A stretch of 30,213 bases of DNA from JACKCP01 sp050253255. GTDB taxonomy: Bacteria; Desulfobacterota; Desulfobacteria; Desulfobacterales; JACKCP01. Of the stretch, positions 15,126 through 24,742 are shown in pieces. The stretch spans positions 1-30,213 of the forward strand of contig JBFWJK010000020.1 in the NCBI GenBank assembly GCA_050253255.1, written 5' to 3'. The notes beneath the pieces are model-generated. The model searched no databases. It was given only the letters and a program-made list of their open reading frames with translations, and was not told where the DNA came from. Both the position numbers and the translations under genes were made by a program. The number at the start of each line of letters is the position of its first letter. Positions within the stretch are counted from its first letter, which is position 1.

Positions 15126-16547
15126 TTACAAATAAAAATTTTTATTGATATGGGCTTTCAGATCAAAAAGAAGCTGTCTGTCAGAATCGTTTATATCCGA
15201 CTCTAAAAATTCATTTATTCCAGCAATCGCATCTTTTGGCAAAATCCTTTTATTGCCCATATAATCAACAGGAACACTTTCTGAATCATCAGGGTTTATC
15301 TTTGAGAAATACTTTCTTTTTTCATCTTCAATATCTTTGAAACCTCTTACATCAAAATTTCTGAAAAGTATTCTTTTTCCAAGCCGTTTATTTATATCAT
15401 CAAGCTGATCAATTATTTTTATTTTATCGTCAAGATCAGCATCCATGAAATATCTGCATTTTTCAATCTCATAATCCTTTAAAAAACCCCTTTCATACAA
15501 AAGAGCGTCTTCATCAACACCCTCGATTTCAGGATATCTGAAGTTTAAATGATAGCTGCAAACCGCATTGAAAAGGGCCTGATTTTTTTCAAAAAACTTA
15601 AGATTTTCCTTAAACAGACTAATTTTTTCATTTGACAGTTTTGACTTGAATCTATCGTAAAAAGGAAGAATAAAAGGCGGTTCTCCAAATTTTTTTCTTA
15701 CGACAAAAGTTTTTTCCTCAATATTGTCTTCAGTGAGATCAGAAATATCCTCAGAATCCAGCCTCAGCCACACAGTCTGATTTGAATACGGAACAGAACT
15801 TCCCAGGCATAGATAAGGTGCCATGAATCCGTTGTCTGCGCCAATCCTGCCATGGATGAAGATTCCTGCTCTGTGAATACCAAACATACTCTGAAAGGCC
15901 TCATCTACAGATTCGCTCCTTTTTTTATCTTCCTTTTTTACAAAAAAATCCCTTATATACTCAAAAACTTTTTTTTCCTTTGAAAAAAGTCTTGCAAGAT
16001 TAAGGGTTGCCTCGACAACGGCAAGAGCATCATGAGCAGTTCCCTGTGTAAGATTGTTGAGGGGAATAAGGTTTTCAAGCCTGAGTGAAACCTTCCCTTC
16101 CAGGTAGGGCCACGAAACTGTATTCACGTAAAACAGATAAAAGAAAACCGCCATGGGATAGATATCCATCCTTGAACAGTGGTTTTTAAACTGATGTGTA
16201 TAAGGAGTGAGAAGGTTTCTGTAAAATGAAAATCTTAAAAACTCATCATCAAAGCCAAGAGTATTGTATCCAAGTGAAATTGTCCCAGGTTCATTAAGCA
16301 GCCTGTGGATCTGTGCAACGCCTTCCAGTTCGCACAAGCCTTCTTTAAGCTGTTTTGGGCCCATTTTATGAACAAGAAGTGCTTCAGGAGAAATAATGAT
16401 ATCGTCCCTCAAAGCAATTTTGAAATTATGGGTTTCAAGACGGTTGAAATCAAGATCAGTTCTTATTGCGGCAAACTGGACAATCTGATCAAAGCATTTA
16501 CTTAGTCCGCTGGTTTCAATGTCATAAAAAAGGTAAGTGTTTTTCAT
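15126..16547 (-). CDS. sbcB: exodeoxyribonuclease I (SbcB/ExoI)
   Basis: A single-strand 3'-5' DNA exonuclease for recombination and mismatch repair. At 473 residues it is almost the length of E. coli ExoI (475). DEDD-family motifs: DIETSG (Asp9, Glu11), YNTLGFDDEFLRFSFYRN (94-111, the Asp100/101 site, close to the ExoI sequence) and GTAHDALAVVEA (His172, Asp173). The ExoI-specific SH3-like and helical C-terminal parts follow. It starts four bases after the aat stop, so it belongs to the same transcript. ExoI is commonest in Gammaproteobacteria but occurs in some sulfate reducers. Confidence 0.9.
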   Translation of the reverse strand: MKNTYLFYDIETSGLSKCFDQIVQFAAIRTDLDFNRLETHNFKIALRDDIIISPEALLVHKMGPKQLKEGLCELEGVAQIHRLLNEPGTISLGYNTLGFDDEFLRFSFYRNLLTPYTHQFKNHCSRMDIYPMAVFFYLFYVNTVSWPYLEGKVSLRLENLIPLNNLTQGTAHDALAVVEATLNLARLFSKEKKVFEYIRDFFVKKEDKKRSESVDEAFQSMFGIHRAGIFIHGRIGADNGFMAPYLCLGSSVPYSNQTVWLRLDSEDISDLTEDNIEEKTFVVRKKFGEPPFILPFYDRFKSKLSNEKISLFKENLKFFEKNQALFNAVCSYHLNFRYPEIEGVDEDALLYERGFLKDYEIEKCRYFMDADLDDKIKIIDQLDDINKRLGKRILFRNFDVRGFKDIEDEKRKYFSKINPDDSESVPVDYMGNKRILPKDAIAGINEFLESDINDSDRQLLFDLKAHINKNFYL

Positions 16548-16551
16548 TTAA

Positions 16552-17256
16552 TCAGATAACCTCCAGGTCATTGTCAAAAACCCATTTTCCGGGCAATGAC
16601 TTTTTTTCATCAGCAAGTTCTTCGAGATATTTCAAAAAATTCTTTCTTGGAATTTCCCGGGCTCCGAATCTTTCAAGATTGTCGGTTCTCACCTGACAGT
16701 CAATGATCGGGAAGTCCCATTTTTCAAGCTGCCTTACAAGATAGACAAAACCGGTTTTTGAAGCATCGGCTTCCAGTGTAAACATGGATTCACCAAAAAA
16801 AATCCGGCCTATGGATACTCCGTAAAGACCTCCAGCAATTTTATCCTTATTCCAGACTTCAACTGAATGAGCATAACCCATTTTATGAAGAGTGATGTAT
16901 GCCTCTTCCATTTCTCCTGTTATCCATGTTTCTTCATTGTTTTCAGTTCTTGAGGCGGCACACATTTTTATTATGTATTCAAAACTCTTATCCAGTGAAA
17001 CACTGAACTTATTTTTTCTTATTGTTTTATTGAGAGATTTTGAAATATGGAGGTTTTTTGTAAACAGAACCATCCTGGGGTCCGGCGACCACCATAAATA
17101 AGGACAGGATTCATCAAACCATGGGAAAATACCCATTTTGTAGGCGGCGATGATTCTTTCCGGTTCCAATCCCCCTCCCATTGCCAGGAGACCTGATTTT
17201 TCTGCAAATTCCGGAGGAGGGAATGAAATCCTTGAAGTCAGCTCAAATACAGGCAT
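16552..17256 (-). CDS. aat: leucyl/phenylalanyl-tRNA-protein transferase
   Basis: Adds Leu or Phe from aminoacyl-tRNA to proteins with N-terminal Arg or Lys, creating a primary N-degron. The 234-residue protein has family features throughout: SFPPPEFA near the start, GLLAMGGGLEPERIIAAYKMGIFPWF (22-47), WWSPDPRMVLF, ETWITGEMEEAYITLHKMGYAHSVE, GGLYGVSIGRIFFGESMF and IIDCQV. Its ATG overlaps the clpA stop by one base (TGATG), so translation is coupled to clpA. This puts substrate tagging directly beside the ClpS adaptor and the ClpA unfoldase. Confidence 0.95.
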   Translation of the reverse strand: MPVFELTSRISFPPPEFAEKSGLLAMGGGLEPERIIAAYKMGIFPWFDESCPYLWWSPDPRMVLFTKNLHISKSLNKTIRKNKFSVSLDKSFEYIIKMCAASRTENNEETWITGEMEEAYITLHKMGYAHSVEVWNKDKIAGGLYGVSIGRIFFGESMFTLEADASKTGFVYLVRQLEKWDFPIIDCQVRTDNLERFGAREIPRKNFLKYLEELADEKKSLPGKWVFDNDLEVI

Positions 17257-19499
17257 CAGTTCTTTTTATAATTAAAAGTGAGACTGTTATTGCGGCAGCC
17301 TATGGTTACCCTGCCTCCTCCTGAAATCTCACCGAAAAGAATCTCATCAACCATTTTATCCTTAATCTCAGTCTGAATAAGTCTTGAAAGCGGTCTTGCT
17401 CCGTATGTCGAATCATAGCCTTTTTCAGCAAGAAATTCCTTTGCCTTTTTTGTCACCTTAATATCAATTTTCTTTTCTTTAAGCTGAAGGCTCATCTCAT
17501 CAACAAACTTGTCAACGACCTTTATCATGATATCCCTGTCAAGGGGGTTGAAATATACTATTTCATCCAGTCTGTTCCTGAACTCCGGAGGAAAGAGCCT
17601 GTTCAATGCATTTTTCCCTTTGGATACCGAGTCATCCTTTCCATTGCCGAAACCTATTGACTTTGAAGCCATTTCCCTTGCACCGGCATTGGAAGTCATC
17701 ATAAGAATAACATTCTTGAAATCGGCATGCCTTCCGTTATTGTCTGTAAGCTGGCCGTAATCCATAACCTGAAGAAGGATATTGTAAATATCAGGATGAG
17801 CTTTTTCAATTTCATCAAGAAGAAGAACAGAATGCGGTTTTTTTCTTATGGAGTCTGTTAGAAGCCCGCCCTGATCAAAACCTACATACCCTGGAGGAGC
17901 ACCAATAAGCCTTGCTACAGAATGCTTTTCCATATATTCGGACATGTCAAATCTCAAAAAATTTATCCCCAGAGTTTTGGCTACCTGCTTTGCAAGTTCT
18001 GTTTTACCAACACCTGTCGGGCCCGTAAAAAGAAAAGAACCTATCGGTTTTTCAAGTGTTCCAAGGCCTGCCTTTGATCTTTTTATTGCTGAAACCACAG
18101 CATCCACAGCACTGTCCTGTCCAAAAAGATACTTTTTTATTTCTTTCTCAAGCTTTGAAAGCCTGTTCTTATCAGTCCCGCTCATCTGCTGAAGCGGAAC
18201 TTTAGCCATCTTGGAAACAACATCAGTTATTTCCTTTTCGCTTACCACTTCAATTTTTTTCTCAGCAAGAGCAGTCATTGCTCCCACTTCATCAATAACA
18301 TCAATTGCCTTGTCAGGAAGATATCTTTCATTCAGGTGTCTTAAAGAAAGCTTGACAGCTGATTCAATTGCCTCTTTTGAGTATTTTATTCCGTGGAAAA
18401 GCTCATAGCTTGACTTGAGACCGTTCAATATTTCTATTGTCTCTTCTTCTGAAGGCTCGGAAACGTCAATCTTTTCAAACCTTCTTGATAATGCCCTGTC
18501 TTTTTCAAAATGATTTTTGAACTCTTCATGGGTCGTGGAACCTATACACCTGAAATTACCGCTTGTGAGTGACGGTTTTAAAATATTTGAGGCATCCATG
18601 GAACCTGAATTTGTGGCTCCGGCACCTACAATTGTGTGAATCTCATCAATAAACAGTATTGCATCATCAATTTCATCTAGTTCGCTCAGGACTCTTTTAA
18701 GTCTCTGTTCAAAATCCCCCCTGAATTTTGTACCTGCAAGAAGAGCGCCAAGATCAAGGGAATAAACCTTTGAATTAATAAGTTTATCCGGCACATCACC
18801 TTCAAATATTTTTCTTGCAAGACCTTCTGCAATGGCTGTTTTACCTACTCCGGGATCTCCTACGTAAACAGGATTGTTCTTTCTTCTTCTGCACAGAACC
18901 TGCATTGTTCTTCTAAGTTCATCTTCCCTTCCGATGAGAGGGTCAATTTTTCCGGAAGCCGCCTTTTCAAGCATATCAACAGTGTAAAGGGAAAGGGCTG
19001 AACTCTCTTTTTTCACCTGTTCGTCTGAAGTTACAGAATCAAAGCCTATTCTGTCACGGGCTCCCTTTTCAGATCCGGGGCCGTGAGAAATATAGTTCAA
19101 TATGTCTATACGGGTAATATTTTCTTTTTTCAAAAAGAAAACTGCATGTGAATATTCTTCTTCAAAAATCGATACAAGAATGTCTCCGACATTTATTGTC
19201 TGTTTTTCCGCAGCTCTTGCATGGTTTACAGCTCTCTGGATAATCCTCTGAAAGCCTATGGTCTGCTGAAGAACATAATTTGAATCCTTTGGCATGCTTT
19301 CGAGATGTTCATCAAAATATGTTTTAAGATCCGTCTTCAGAATATGAATATTACCGCCGCAGGACTCAATTATCTCAACTCCGTATGCGTCATGAAGTAT
19401 TGCAAAAAGCACATGCTCCACACAAACATATTCATGTCTTCTTTTTTTTGCTTCCCTTACAGCAAATCCAAGCGTTGCGCTTAATTCCTTGCTTATCAT
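17256..19499 (-). CDS. clpA: ATP-dependent Clp protease ATP-binding subunit ClpA
   Basis: An AAA+ unfoldase that feeds proteins to ClpP. The 747-residue protein has an N-terminal double Clp-N domain (1-140), AAA+ module 1 with GDPGVGKT (214-221) and FIDEIH (283-288), and module 2 with GPTGVGKT (493-500) and LLDEIEKAHP (559-568). There is no long ClpB-type coiled coil between them. IGF at 615-617 is the loop that docks ClpP, and a D2-small domain ends the protein. Length matches E. coli ClpA (758). It lies three bases after clpS and overlaps aat by one base. ClpP itself is not encoded here. Confidence 0.96.
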   Translation of the reverse strand: MISKELSATLGFAVREAKKRRHEYVCVEHVLFAILHDAYGVEIIESCGGNIHILKTDLKTYFDEHLESMPKDSNYVLQQTIGFQRIIQRAVNHARAAEKQTINVGDILVSIFEEEYSHAVFFLKKENITRIDILNYISHGPGSEKGARDRIGFDSVTSDEQVKKESSALSLYTVDMLEKAASGKIDPLIGREDELRRTMQVLCRRRKNNPVYVGDPGVGKTAIAEGLARKIFEGDVPDKLINSKVYSLDLGALLAGTKFRGDFEQRLKRVLSELDEIDDAILFIDEIHTIVGAGATNSGSMDASNILKPSLTSGNFRCIGSTTHEEFKNHFEKDRALSRRFEKIDVSEPSEEETIEILNGLKSSYELFHGIKYSKEAIESAVKLSLRHLNERYLPDKAIDVIDEVGAMTALAEKKIEVVSEKEITDVVSKMAKVPLQQMSGTDKNRLSKLEKEIKKYLFGQDSAVDAVVSAIKRSKAGLGTLEKPIGSFLFTGPTGVGKTELAKQVAKTLGINFLRFDMSEYMEKHSVARLIGAPPGYVGFDQGGLLTDSIRKKPHSVLLLDEIEKAHPDIYNILLQVMDYGQLTDNNGRHADFKNVILMMTSNAGAREMASKSIGFGNGKDDSVSKGKNALNRLFPPEFRNRLDEIVYFNPLDRDIMIKVVDKFVDEMSLQLKEKKIDIKVTKKAKEFLAEKGYDSTYGARPLSRLIQTEIKDKMVDEILFGEISGGGRVTIGCRNNSLTFNYKKN

Positions 19500-19502
19500 A
19501 TA

Positions 19503-19817
19503 TCAGGCCTTCTCCATTGTACTTTTTAATGGAAACCCGCTGTTTTTGGCAAGAGCGGTTACTGTTTCCACCTTGGTTTCGGCTAATTCATAAGGATATA
19601 CTCCGCAAATACCAACACCTTTTTTATGAACATTGAGCATTATTTTTTCAGCTTCTGCTTCGGACTTGTGAAAAACAGTTATAAGAACATCAACAACAAA
19701 ATCCATAGTAGTATAATCGTCATTATGTAAAAGCACTTTATATAAAGGAGGTTCCTTTATTTTTTCCGAGACGTCAGAAGTTGTCTGCTGCTCTGTCCCC
19801 GGATGGTTTAAAGTCAT
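19503..19817 (-). CDS. clpS: ClpS adaptor, N-degron recognition protein
   Basis: Binds proteins starting with Leu, Phe, Trp or Tyr and hands them to ClpA. The 104-residue protein has a flexible N-terminal tail (1-24) and the core with the degron-pocket residues HNDDYTTM (31-38: Asn32, Asp33 and the gate Met38), then VHKKG with His64. AAGGAGG at good spacing before the ATG gives strong translation. It starts 63 bases after secA and is followed by clpA after three bases. All pocket residues I know appear present, so it should be functional. Confidence 0.96.
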   Translation of the reverse strand: MTLNHPGTEQQTTSDVSEKIKEPPLYKVLLHNDDYTTMDFVVDVLITVFHKSEAEAEKIMLNVHKKGVGICGVYPYELAETKVETVTALAKNSGFPLKSTMEKA

Positions 19818-19880
19818 AATTTTCCTCCTTAAACCTTTCTTTTTTATTAATCGTAAACATTAAATCAATTTAAATCAAGC

Positions 19881-22424
19881 TTATGCTCCGCAGCATTTTT
19901 TATATTTTTTACCGCTTCCGCAAGGACAGAGGTCGTTTCTTCCAATTTTGGGCTGCTCTCTTTTTACAGTTTTCCCGCCAGCATCGGAATCGTCTCCTCT
20001 GGAAAAAATCATTTCATCTTCAGGGACTTCTGAAAAAAGCGGCTTTTTTTCCTCTTCATAACCGTTTTTAATTTCTATGCGCATCAGTATATTGACTATT
20101 TCGTCCTGAATTTTTTCAATCATGGACTGAAACATTGAAAAGCCTTCTCTCTTGTAAATAATGAGCGGATTCTGCTGGGCATATCCTCTGAGACCAATAC
20201 CTTCTTTCAGATGATCCATATTGAGGAGATGATCCTTCCACAGTGAATCCACTGTCTGAAGCATGATAAAATGCTCCAGCTCACGCATGCCGGAGGAACC
20301 GATAAGTTCTTCCTTTCTGTTGTATTCACCTATCGCCTTTGAAAAAATAATTTCGGCAAGCTCCTCCTCATTCATTTCTTCAATACTTTTTCCTGCAGCG
20401 GGATCAATATCAAGACTGATTTCTTTTTTCACCTTGTCCCTGAAGTCGTCCCAGCCGTAAGTCGTGGTTTTATCTTCGCTTCTGGAACTCAAAAACTCCG
20501 AAGCGACTGCCACGCACTTACCTTCAATAATCTCACTTATCTTTTCCTTGAGGTTTTCATTGGTCAGGGCTTCTTTTCTTTCCCTGTAAATAACCTCCCT
20601 CTGGGCATTCATGACATCATCGTATTCAAGAAGATGCTTTCTTATGTCAAAGTTATGGCCTTCAACTTTTTTCTGCGCATTTTCAATTGCTCTTGAAATA
20701 ATTCCGTGTTCAATTGTTTCACCGTCCTTCATTCCAAGACGGTCCATAACTTTTGTAATTCTTTCCCCTCCGAAAATTCTCAGCAGGTCATCTTCCAGTG
20801 AAAGATAGAATCTTGATGAACCCGGATCACCCTGACGCCCAGAACGGCCTCTGAGCTGATTGTCAATCCTTCTTGATTCGTGTCTTTCCGTACCTATTAT
20901 ATGAAGACCGCCAAGTTCAGTCACGCCCTCTCCAAGAACAATATCTGTTCCTCGACCGGCCATGTTTGTGGAAATGGTTACAGATTTTTTCTGACCGGCC
21001 AGTGCAACAATTTCAGCTTCTTTTTCATGCTGTTTTGCGTTTAATACTTCATGGGGCACCCCTCTTTTTTTCAGCATTTTGCTGAAAAATTCCGAGACAT
21101 CAATTGAAATCGTACCTACAAGAACAGGCTGCCCCTTTTTATAACATTCGGAAATTTCTTTTATGGCTGCCTCATATTTTTCTTTTTTTGTTTTATAGAT
21201 CACATCAGGAAAATCATTTCTTACAAGAGGCTTATTAGTAGGAATGACAACAACTTCAAGCCCGTATATTTCTGCAAATTCTTTTGCCTCTGTTTCTGCT
21301 GTACCAGTCATACCGCTCAGCTTATTGTACATCCTGAAATAATTCTGAAATGTTATTGAAGCAAGAGTCTGATTCTCATTTTCTATCCTCACATTTTCCT
21401 TTGCTTCCAGGGCCTGATGAAGACCTTCACTGAACCTTCTTCCCGGCATCAGCCTTCCTGTAAATTCATCAACTATTACAACCTGGCCTTCATTTACAAT
21501 ATAGTCCACATCTCTTTTAAATATTGTATGGGCTTTCAGCGCCTGATTAACGTGATGGAGAGTCTCAATATGCGAAGGATCATATATATTTTTTATACCA
21601 AGTTCATTTTCAATTTTTAGAATGCCTTCATCTGTCAAAAGAACATTTTTATCTTTTTCATCAACTGTATAGTCTGTTGCACTGTTAAGCTTTCTGACAA
21701 CAAGATCTGCTGTCTTATAAAGCTCTGTCGATTTTTCAGCAGGCCCAGAAATAATAAGAGGGGTTCTTGCCTCATCAATGAGGATTGAGTCAACCTCGTC
21801 AACAATTGCAAAGTTCAGCTCTCTTTGAACAAGGTCTTCTTTCCTGAATTTCATGTTGTCACGAAGATAGTCAAAACCGAACTCATTGTTTGTTCCGTAA
21901 ACTATGTCGCAATTGTATGCATCTTTTCTTTCCCTGTCATTAAGACCGTGAATGATAACACCGACAGAAAGTCCTAAAAACCGGTATACCCTGCCCATCC
22001 ACTCAGAGTCCCTTCTTGCAAGATAATCATTGACTGTGATTATATGAACCCCTTTTCCTGTTATTGCGTTCAGATATGCAGGAAGAGTTGCGACAAGAGT
22101 TTTACCTTCACCGGTCTTCATCTCGGCAATATTTCCTTCGTGAAGAACAACACCTCCGACGATCTGACAGTCAAAATGCCTCATCTCAAGTATTCGCCTG
22201 GATGCTTCTCTTACAACTGCAAAAGCTTCAGGCAGTAATGATTCGAGGGTTTCCCCCTCCAAATATCTTTTTTTAAATTCGTCTGTCTTTTTCTTCAGTT
22301 CATCATCCGAAAGTTCGGCAGCAGATGATTCAAGGGCGTTAACCTCTTCAACTATTTTTGCTATTCTTTTAAGCTGTCTCTCATTTCTTGTACCAAATAA
22401 AGCTTTTAAAAGATTTAATATCAT
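19881..22424 (-). CDS. secA: protein translocase ATPase SecA
   Basis: Motor that drives preproteins through SecYEG. Two start codons are possible: ATG at 22430 and ATG at 22424. I choose 22424 (847 residues) because AAGGA lies six bases before it but directly abuts the first ATG, and the family start normally corresponds to the second. Motor 1 has TGEGKT (Walker A) and DEVDSILIDEARTPL (Walker B); motor 2 has GRGTDI and QLRGRSGRQGD. The extreme C-terminus carries the SEC-C zinc motif CPCGSGKKYKKCC, which binds SecB, lipids or the ribosome. The leader (22425-22655) is long and holds small inverted repeats. Confidence 0.97.
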   Translation of the reverse strand: MILNLLKALFGTRNERQLKRIAKIVEEVNALESSAAELSDDELKKKTDEFKKRYLEGETLESLLPEAFAVVREASRRILEMRHFDCQIVGGVVLHEGNIAEMKTGEGKTLVATLPAYLNAITGKGVHIITVNDYLARRDSEWMGRVYRFLGLSVGVIIHGLNDRERKDAYNCDIVYGTNNEFGFDYLRDNMKFRKEDLVQRELNFAIVDEVDSILIDEARTPLIISGPAEKSTELYKTADLVVRKLNSATDYTVDEKDKNVLLTDEGILKIENELGIKNIYDPSHIETLHHVNQALKAHTIFKRDVDYIVNEGQVVIVDEFTGRLMPGRRFSEGLHQALEAKENVRIENENQTLASITFQNYFRMYNKLSGMTGTAETEAKEFAEIYGLEVVVIPTNKPLVRNDFPDVIYKTKKEKYEAAIKEISECYKKGQPVLVGTISIDVSEFFSKMLKKRGVPHEVLNAKQHEKEAEIVALAGQKKSVTISTNMAGRGTDIVLGEGVTELGGLHIIGTERHESRRIDNQLRGRSGRQGDPGSSRFYLSLEDDLLRIFGGERITKVMDRLGMKDGETIEHGIISRAIENAQKKVEGHNFDIRKHLLEYDDVMNAQREVIYRERKEALTNENLKEKISEIIEGKCVAVASEFLSSRSEDKTTTYGWDDFRDKVKKEISLDIDPAAGKSIEEMNEEELAEIIFSKAIGEYNRKEELIGSSGMRELEHFIMLQTVDSLWKDHLLNMDHLKEGIGLRGYAQQNPLIIYKREGFSMFQSMIEKIQDEIVNILMRIEIKNGYEEEKKPLFSEVPEDEMIFSRGDDSDAGGKTVKREQPKIGRNDLCPCGSGKKYKKCCGA

Positions 22425-22430
22425 TTCCAT

Positions 22431-22796
22431 TCCTTATAAATTATGTTTTGCAGCCGTATCCAGCTCAAAAAAAGCTGCTGTTAAATCTGTAACTGATTTT
22501 TTAAATGCAGACTGTCCCAGGACATCTCAGCACAAACAACAGCTTAAGCTCATTGTACCGATGCATAAAAAACTCTTGAACCAGGAGAATATTTAAATAC
22601 TCTCTTTTTAAGTAAAAGATATTTATAGAACAAATACAGCAAAATATCAAAACCAAAAACCCTCCTTGGACTTTAAAGGAGGGTTTTAATTCAGCTAATT
22701 TTTTACATTATCAAAAGAAAAATCTTATTCATGCCCGGCCCGAAGTAACGGGCAGTATGAAAATATGATCATTTTTTTTTAATCTGCAAATAAATA
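22431..22796. other. 366-base region between the M23 gene and secA
   Basis: Contains the M23 gene terminator (22655-22687). On the minus strand it is also the secA leader, with a palindrome AGCTTAAGCT (22541-22550), arms GCAGC/GCTGC (22450-22454 and 22474-22478) and a possible 21-codon upstream ORF (22501-22566). No clear consensus promoter for secA stands out. Confidence 0.5.
22655..22687 (-). terminator. rho-independent terminator of the M23 peptidase transcript
   Basis: A twelve-base stem (AAAACCCTCCTT 22656-22667 with AAGGAGGGTTTT 22676-22687) with T-rich sequence following on the minus strand. It lies 110 bases after the peptidase stop codon and separates that gene from secA. Confidence 0.85.
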
Positions 22797-23726
22797 TCAG
22801 TCAAGTATGTATTTCTCTGGATTTACAGGTCTTCCGTTGACATAAACCACATAATGAAGATGAGGCCCTGTGCTTCTGCCTGTATTACCCATTTTTGCTA
22901 TCTGCTGCCCTCTTTTGACTTTCTGGCCGGTTTTTACAAGATATTCTGCAAGATGTCCGTATTTGGTAATTATACCATGACCGTGATCTATGAGCACTGC
23001 ATTACCCAGAAGCCCTCTTCTACCGACATAAGACACTATCCCGTCTGCGGGAGCCAAAACAGGTGTGCCGTGCCTGTTCGCTATATCAAAACCTTCATGA
23101 AATTCTCTTTTCCCTGTAAAAGGTGATTCCCTGTAGCCGAATGAAGAAGTAATCCAGCCTTTTGCCGGACGTATGGCAGGAGTAGAAGCAAGCATGCTTC
23201 TTTTGGCCTCCAGAGAACCGAGAAGATCTTCCATATTTTCAATTTTAACAGAAGAGATATTTTTCAGTAAATCGGCATTATCACTCATTTCCCTCACAAG
23301 GGAGCTGTGGGAATTTTCAAGCCCTATCCTTGAATCAAGAGGTTCAGGCATGATACCTCCGATTCCGAAAATACCGTTTTCTTCGTTGTTGTCGTTTTTT
23401 TTGCCGAGATCCGCAATAATTCTTATTTTTTCCTCAAGCTTGTCAAGCTTTACAAGATTGTCTCGGATCGAATTAATTTCTTCTGCAAAATAATGAAGTC
23501 TGTTTCTCTGGGCTTCAATAAGTTCATTTTTTCTTTCAAGCTCCTTCTGAGCTTTCAGAAGCTTAAAGTCAGATTTTTTTACGGAAATGTAATCATAAAA
23601 CAAAAACATGGAACCTGAGACAAAAACAGCAAGGGCAACAACTCCTGCAAAGGCAAAAATGCCGGAGAATGATAAGGTTCTTATTTTACCGCCGTTTATT
23701 ATATTTATTATGTATTTCCCAGCCAT
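22797..23726 (-). CDS. membrane-anchored M23 (LytM) peptidase
   Basis: A 309-residue murein endopeptidase-like protein. A single N-terminal membrane segment (about 22-45) anchors it, and a coiled coil (about 50-108) follows in the periplasm. The M23 domain (190-305) has the zinc/catalytic residues His210 and Asp214 (FHEGFD), His258 (YGHLA) and His289/His291 (GPHLHY), so it appears catalytically intact rather than a degenerate activator. It would cut peptide cross-links in peptidoglycan, perhaps for cell growth or division. It follows folD by 71 bases upstream and ends in a terminator, with secA beyond. Confidence 0.9.
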   Translation of the reverse strand: MAGKYIINIINGGKIRTLSFSGIFAFAGVVALAVFVSGSMFLFYDYISVKKSDFKLLKAQKELERKNELIEAQRNRLHYFAEEINSIRDNLVKLDKLEEKIRIIADLGKKNDNNEENGIFGIGGIMPEPLDSRIGLENSHSSLVREMSDNADLLKNISSVKIENMEDLLGSLEAKRSMLASTPAIRPAKGWITSSFGYRESPFTGKREFHEGFDIANRHGTPVLAPADGIVSYVGRRGLLGNAVLIDHGHGIITKYGHLAEYLVKTGQKVKRGQQIAKMGNTGRSTGPHLHYVVYVNGRPVNPEKYILD

Positions 23727-23797
23727 AATCCGTCTTTATTTTGTGTTATTGTGTACATATTTGAAAAAATTAGCATATATTTTAACAAAAAGTCAAT

Positions 23798-24709
23798 TTA
23801 AACAGAGGTTTTTTCTACTTTAGCCATCATAGACTTCAAAGTATTTTTCATAAGCATGGCAATTGTCATCGGCCCGACTCCTCCTGGAACGGGAGTAATC
23901 CATCCTGCTATATTTTTTATCTCATCAAAATCAACATCACCTTTAAGAACCGGGATTTTCTTTCCGGTTTTTTCACTTATCTTTTCTCCTACCCTGTTTA
24001 CCCCAACATCAATCACGCATGCTCCCGGCTTCACCCATTCAGGTTTTACAAGCCCCGGAACACCTGCAGCCACTATAAGAATATCGGCTCTCATACAATG
24101 TGACTTTAAATCTTTGGTGGCGGTATGAACAATTGTCACAGTGGAGTTGGCACCTTTATTTTTCTGAAGCATCATATTGGCTACAGGCTTTCCTACAATA
24201 TTTGATCTCCCAACAACAACTACTTCAGCTCCGTTTGTGTCAATATCCGATCTTTTTATCATTTCAATTATACCTGCAGGTGTGCACGGCGCAAACATTA
24301 CATTCTTGCCCACAACAAGCCTTCCTACGTTTACAGGATGAAATCCGTCCACATCCTTGTCTGGATTAATTGCAGTGATGACTTTTTCTTCATCAATATG
24401 CCTTGGAAGCGGAAGCTGGACAAGTATTCCGTCGACAGTATCATCATTATTGTATTTTTCAATTAAATCAATAAGCTCCTTTTCTGATACGTCTTCACTC
24501 AAATTCTCCTGAATTTCCTTAAAACCAACTCTTTCAGCTGTCTTAATTTTTAGTGAAACATATGACACAGAGGCCGGATTGCTGCCGATTAATATTGTCA
24601 CCAGACCAGGAACACGACCGAATTTCTCCTTCAGTTCCACAGTTTTATCTGCAACTTCGTTCAAGATATCTTCCCGCAGCTTTGTGCCGCTGATTATTTT
24701 TGCTTCCAT
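23798..24709 (-). CDS. folD: methylenetetrahydrofolate dehydrogenase/cyclohydrolase
   Basis: Bifunctional FolD converts 5,10-methylene-THF to 10-formyl-THF through the methenyl form. The 303-residue protein shows the substrate motif SYVSLKIKTAERVG (49-62, with Tyr50 and Lys54), DGILVQLPLPRHI, the NADP site VVVGRSNIVGKP, and the signature PGGVGPMTIAMLM near the end. All expected residues are present. In sulfate reducers it also serves the Wood-Ljungdahl methyl branch. It follows argC by 33 bases and is probably co-transcribed. Confidence 0.96.
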   Translation of the reverse strand: MEAKIISGTKLREDILNEVADKTVELKEKFGRVPGLVTILIGSNPASVSYVSLKIKTAERVGFKEIQENLSEDVSEKELIDLIEKYNNDDTVDGILVQLPLPRHIDEEKVITAINPDKDVDGFHPVNVGRLVVGKNVMFAPCTPAGIIEMIKRSDIDTNGAEVVVVGRSNIVGKPVANMMLQKNKGANSTVTIVHTATKDLKSHCMRADILIVAAGVPGLVKPEWVKPGACVIDVGVNRVGEKISEKTGKKIPVLKGDVDFDEIKNIAGWITPVPGGVGPMTIAMLMKNTLKSMMAKVEKTSV

Positions 24710-24742
24710 AATTATCTGTTCCCTCTTTGATTAAATTTTAAA

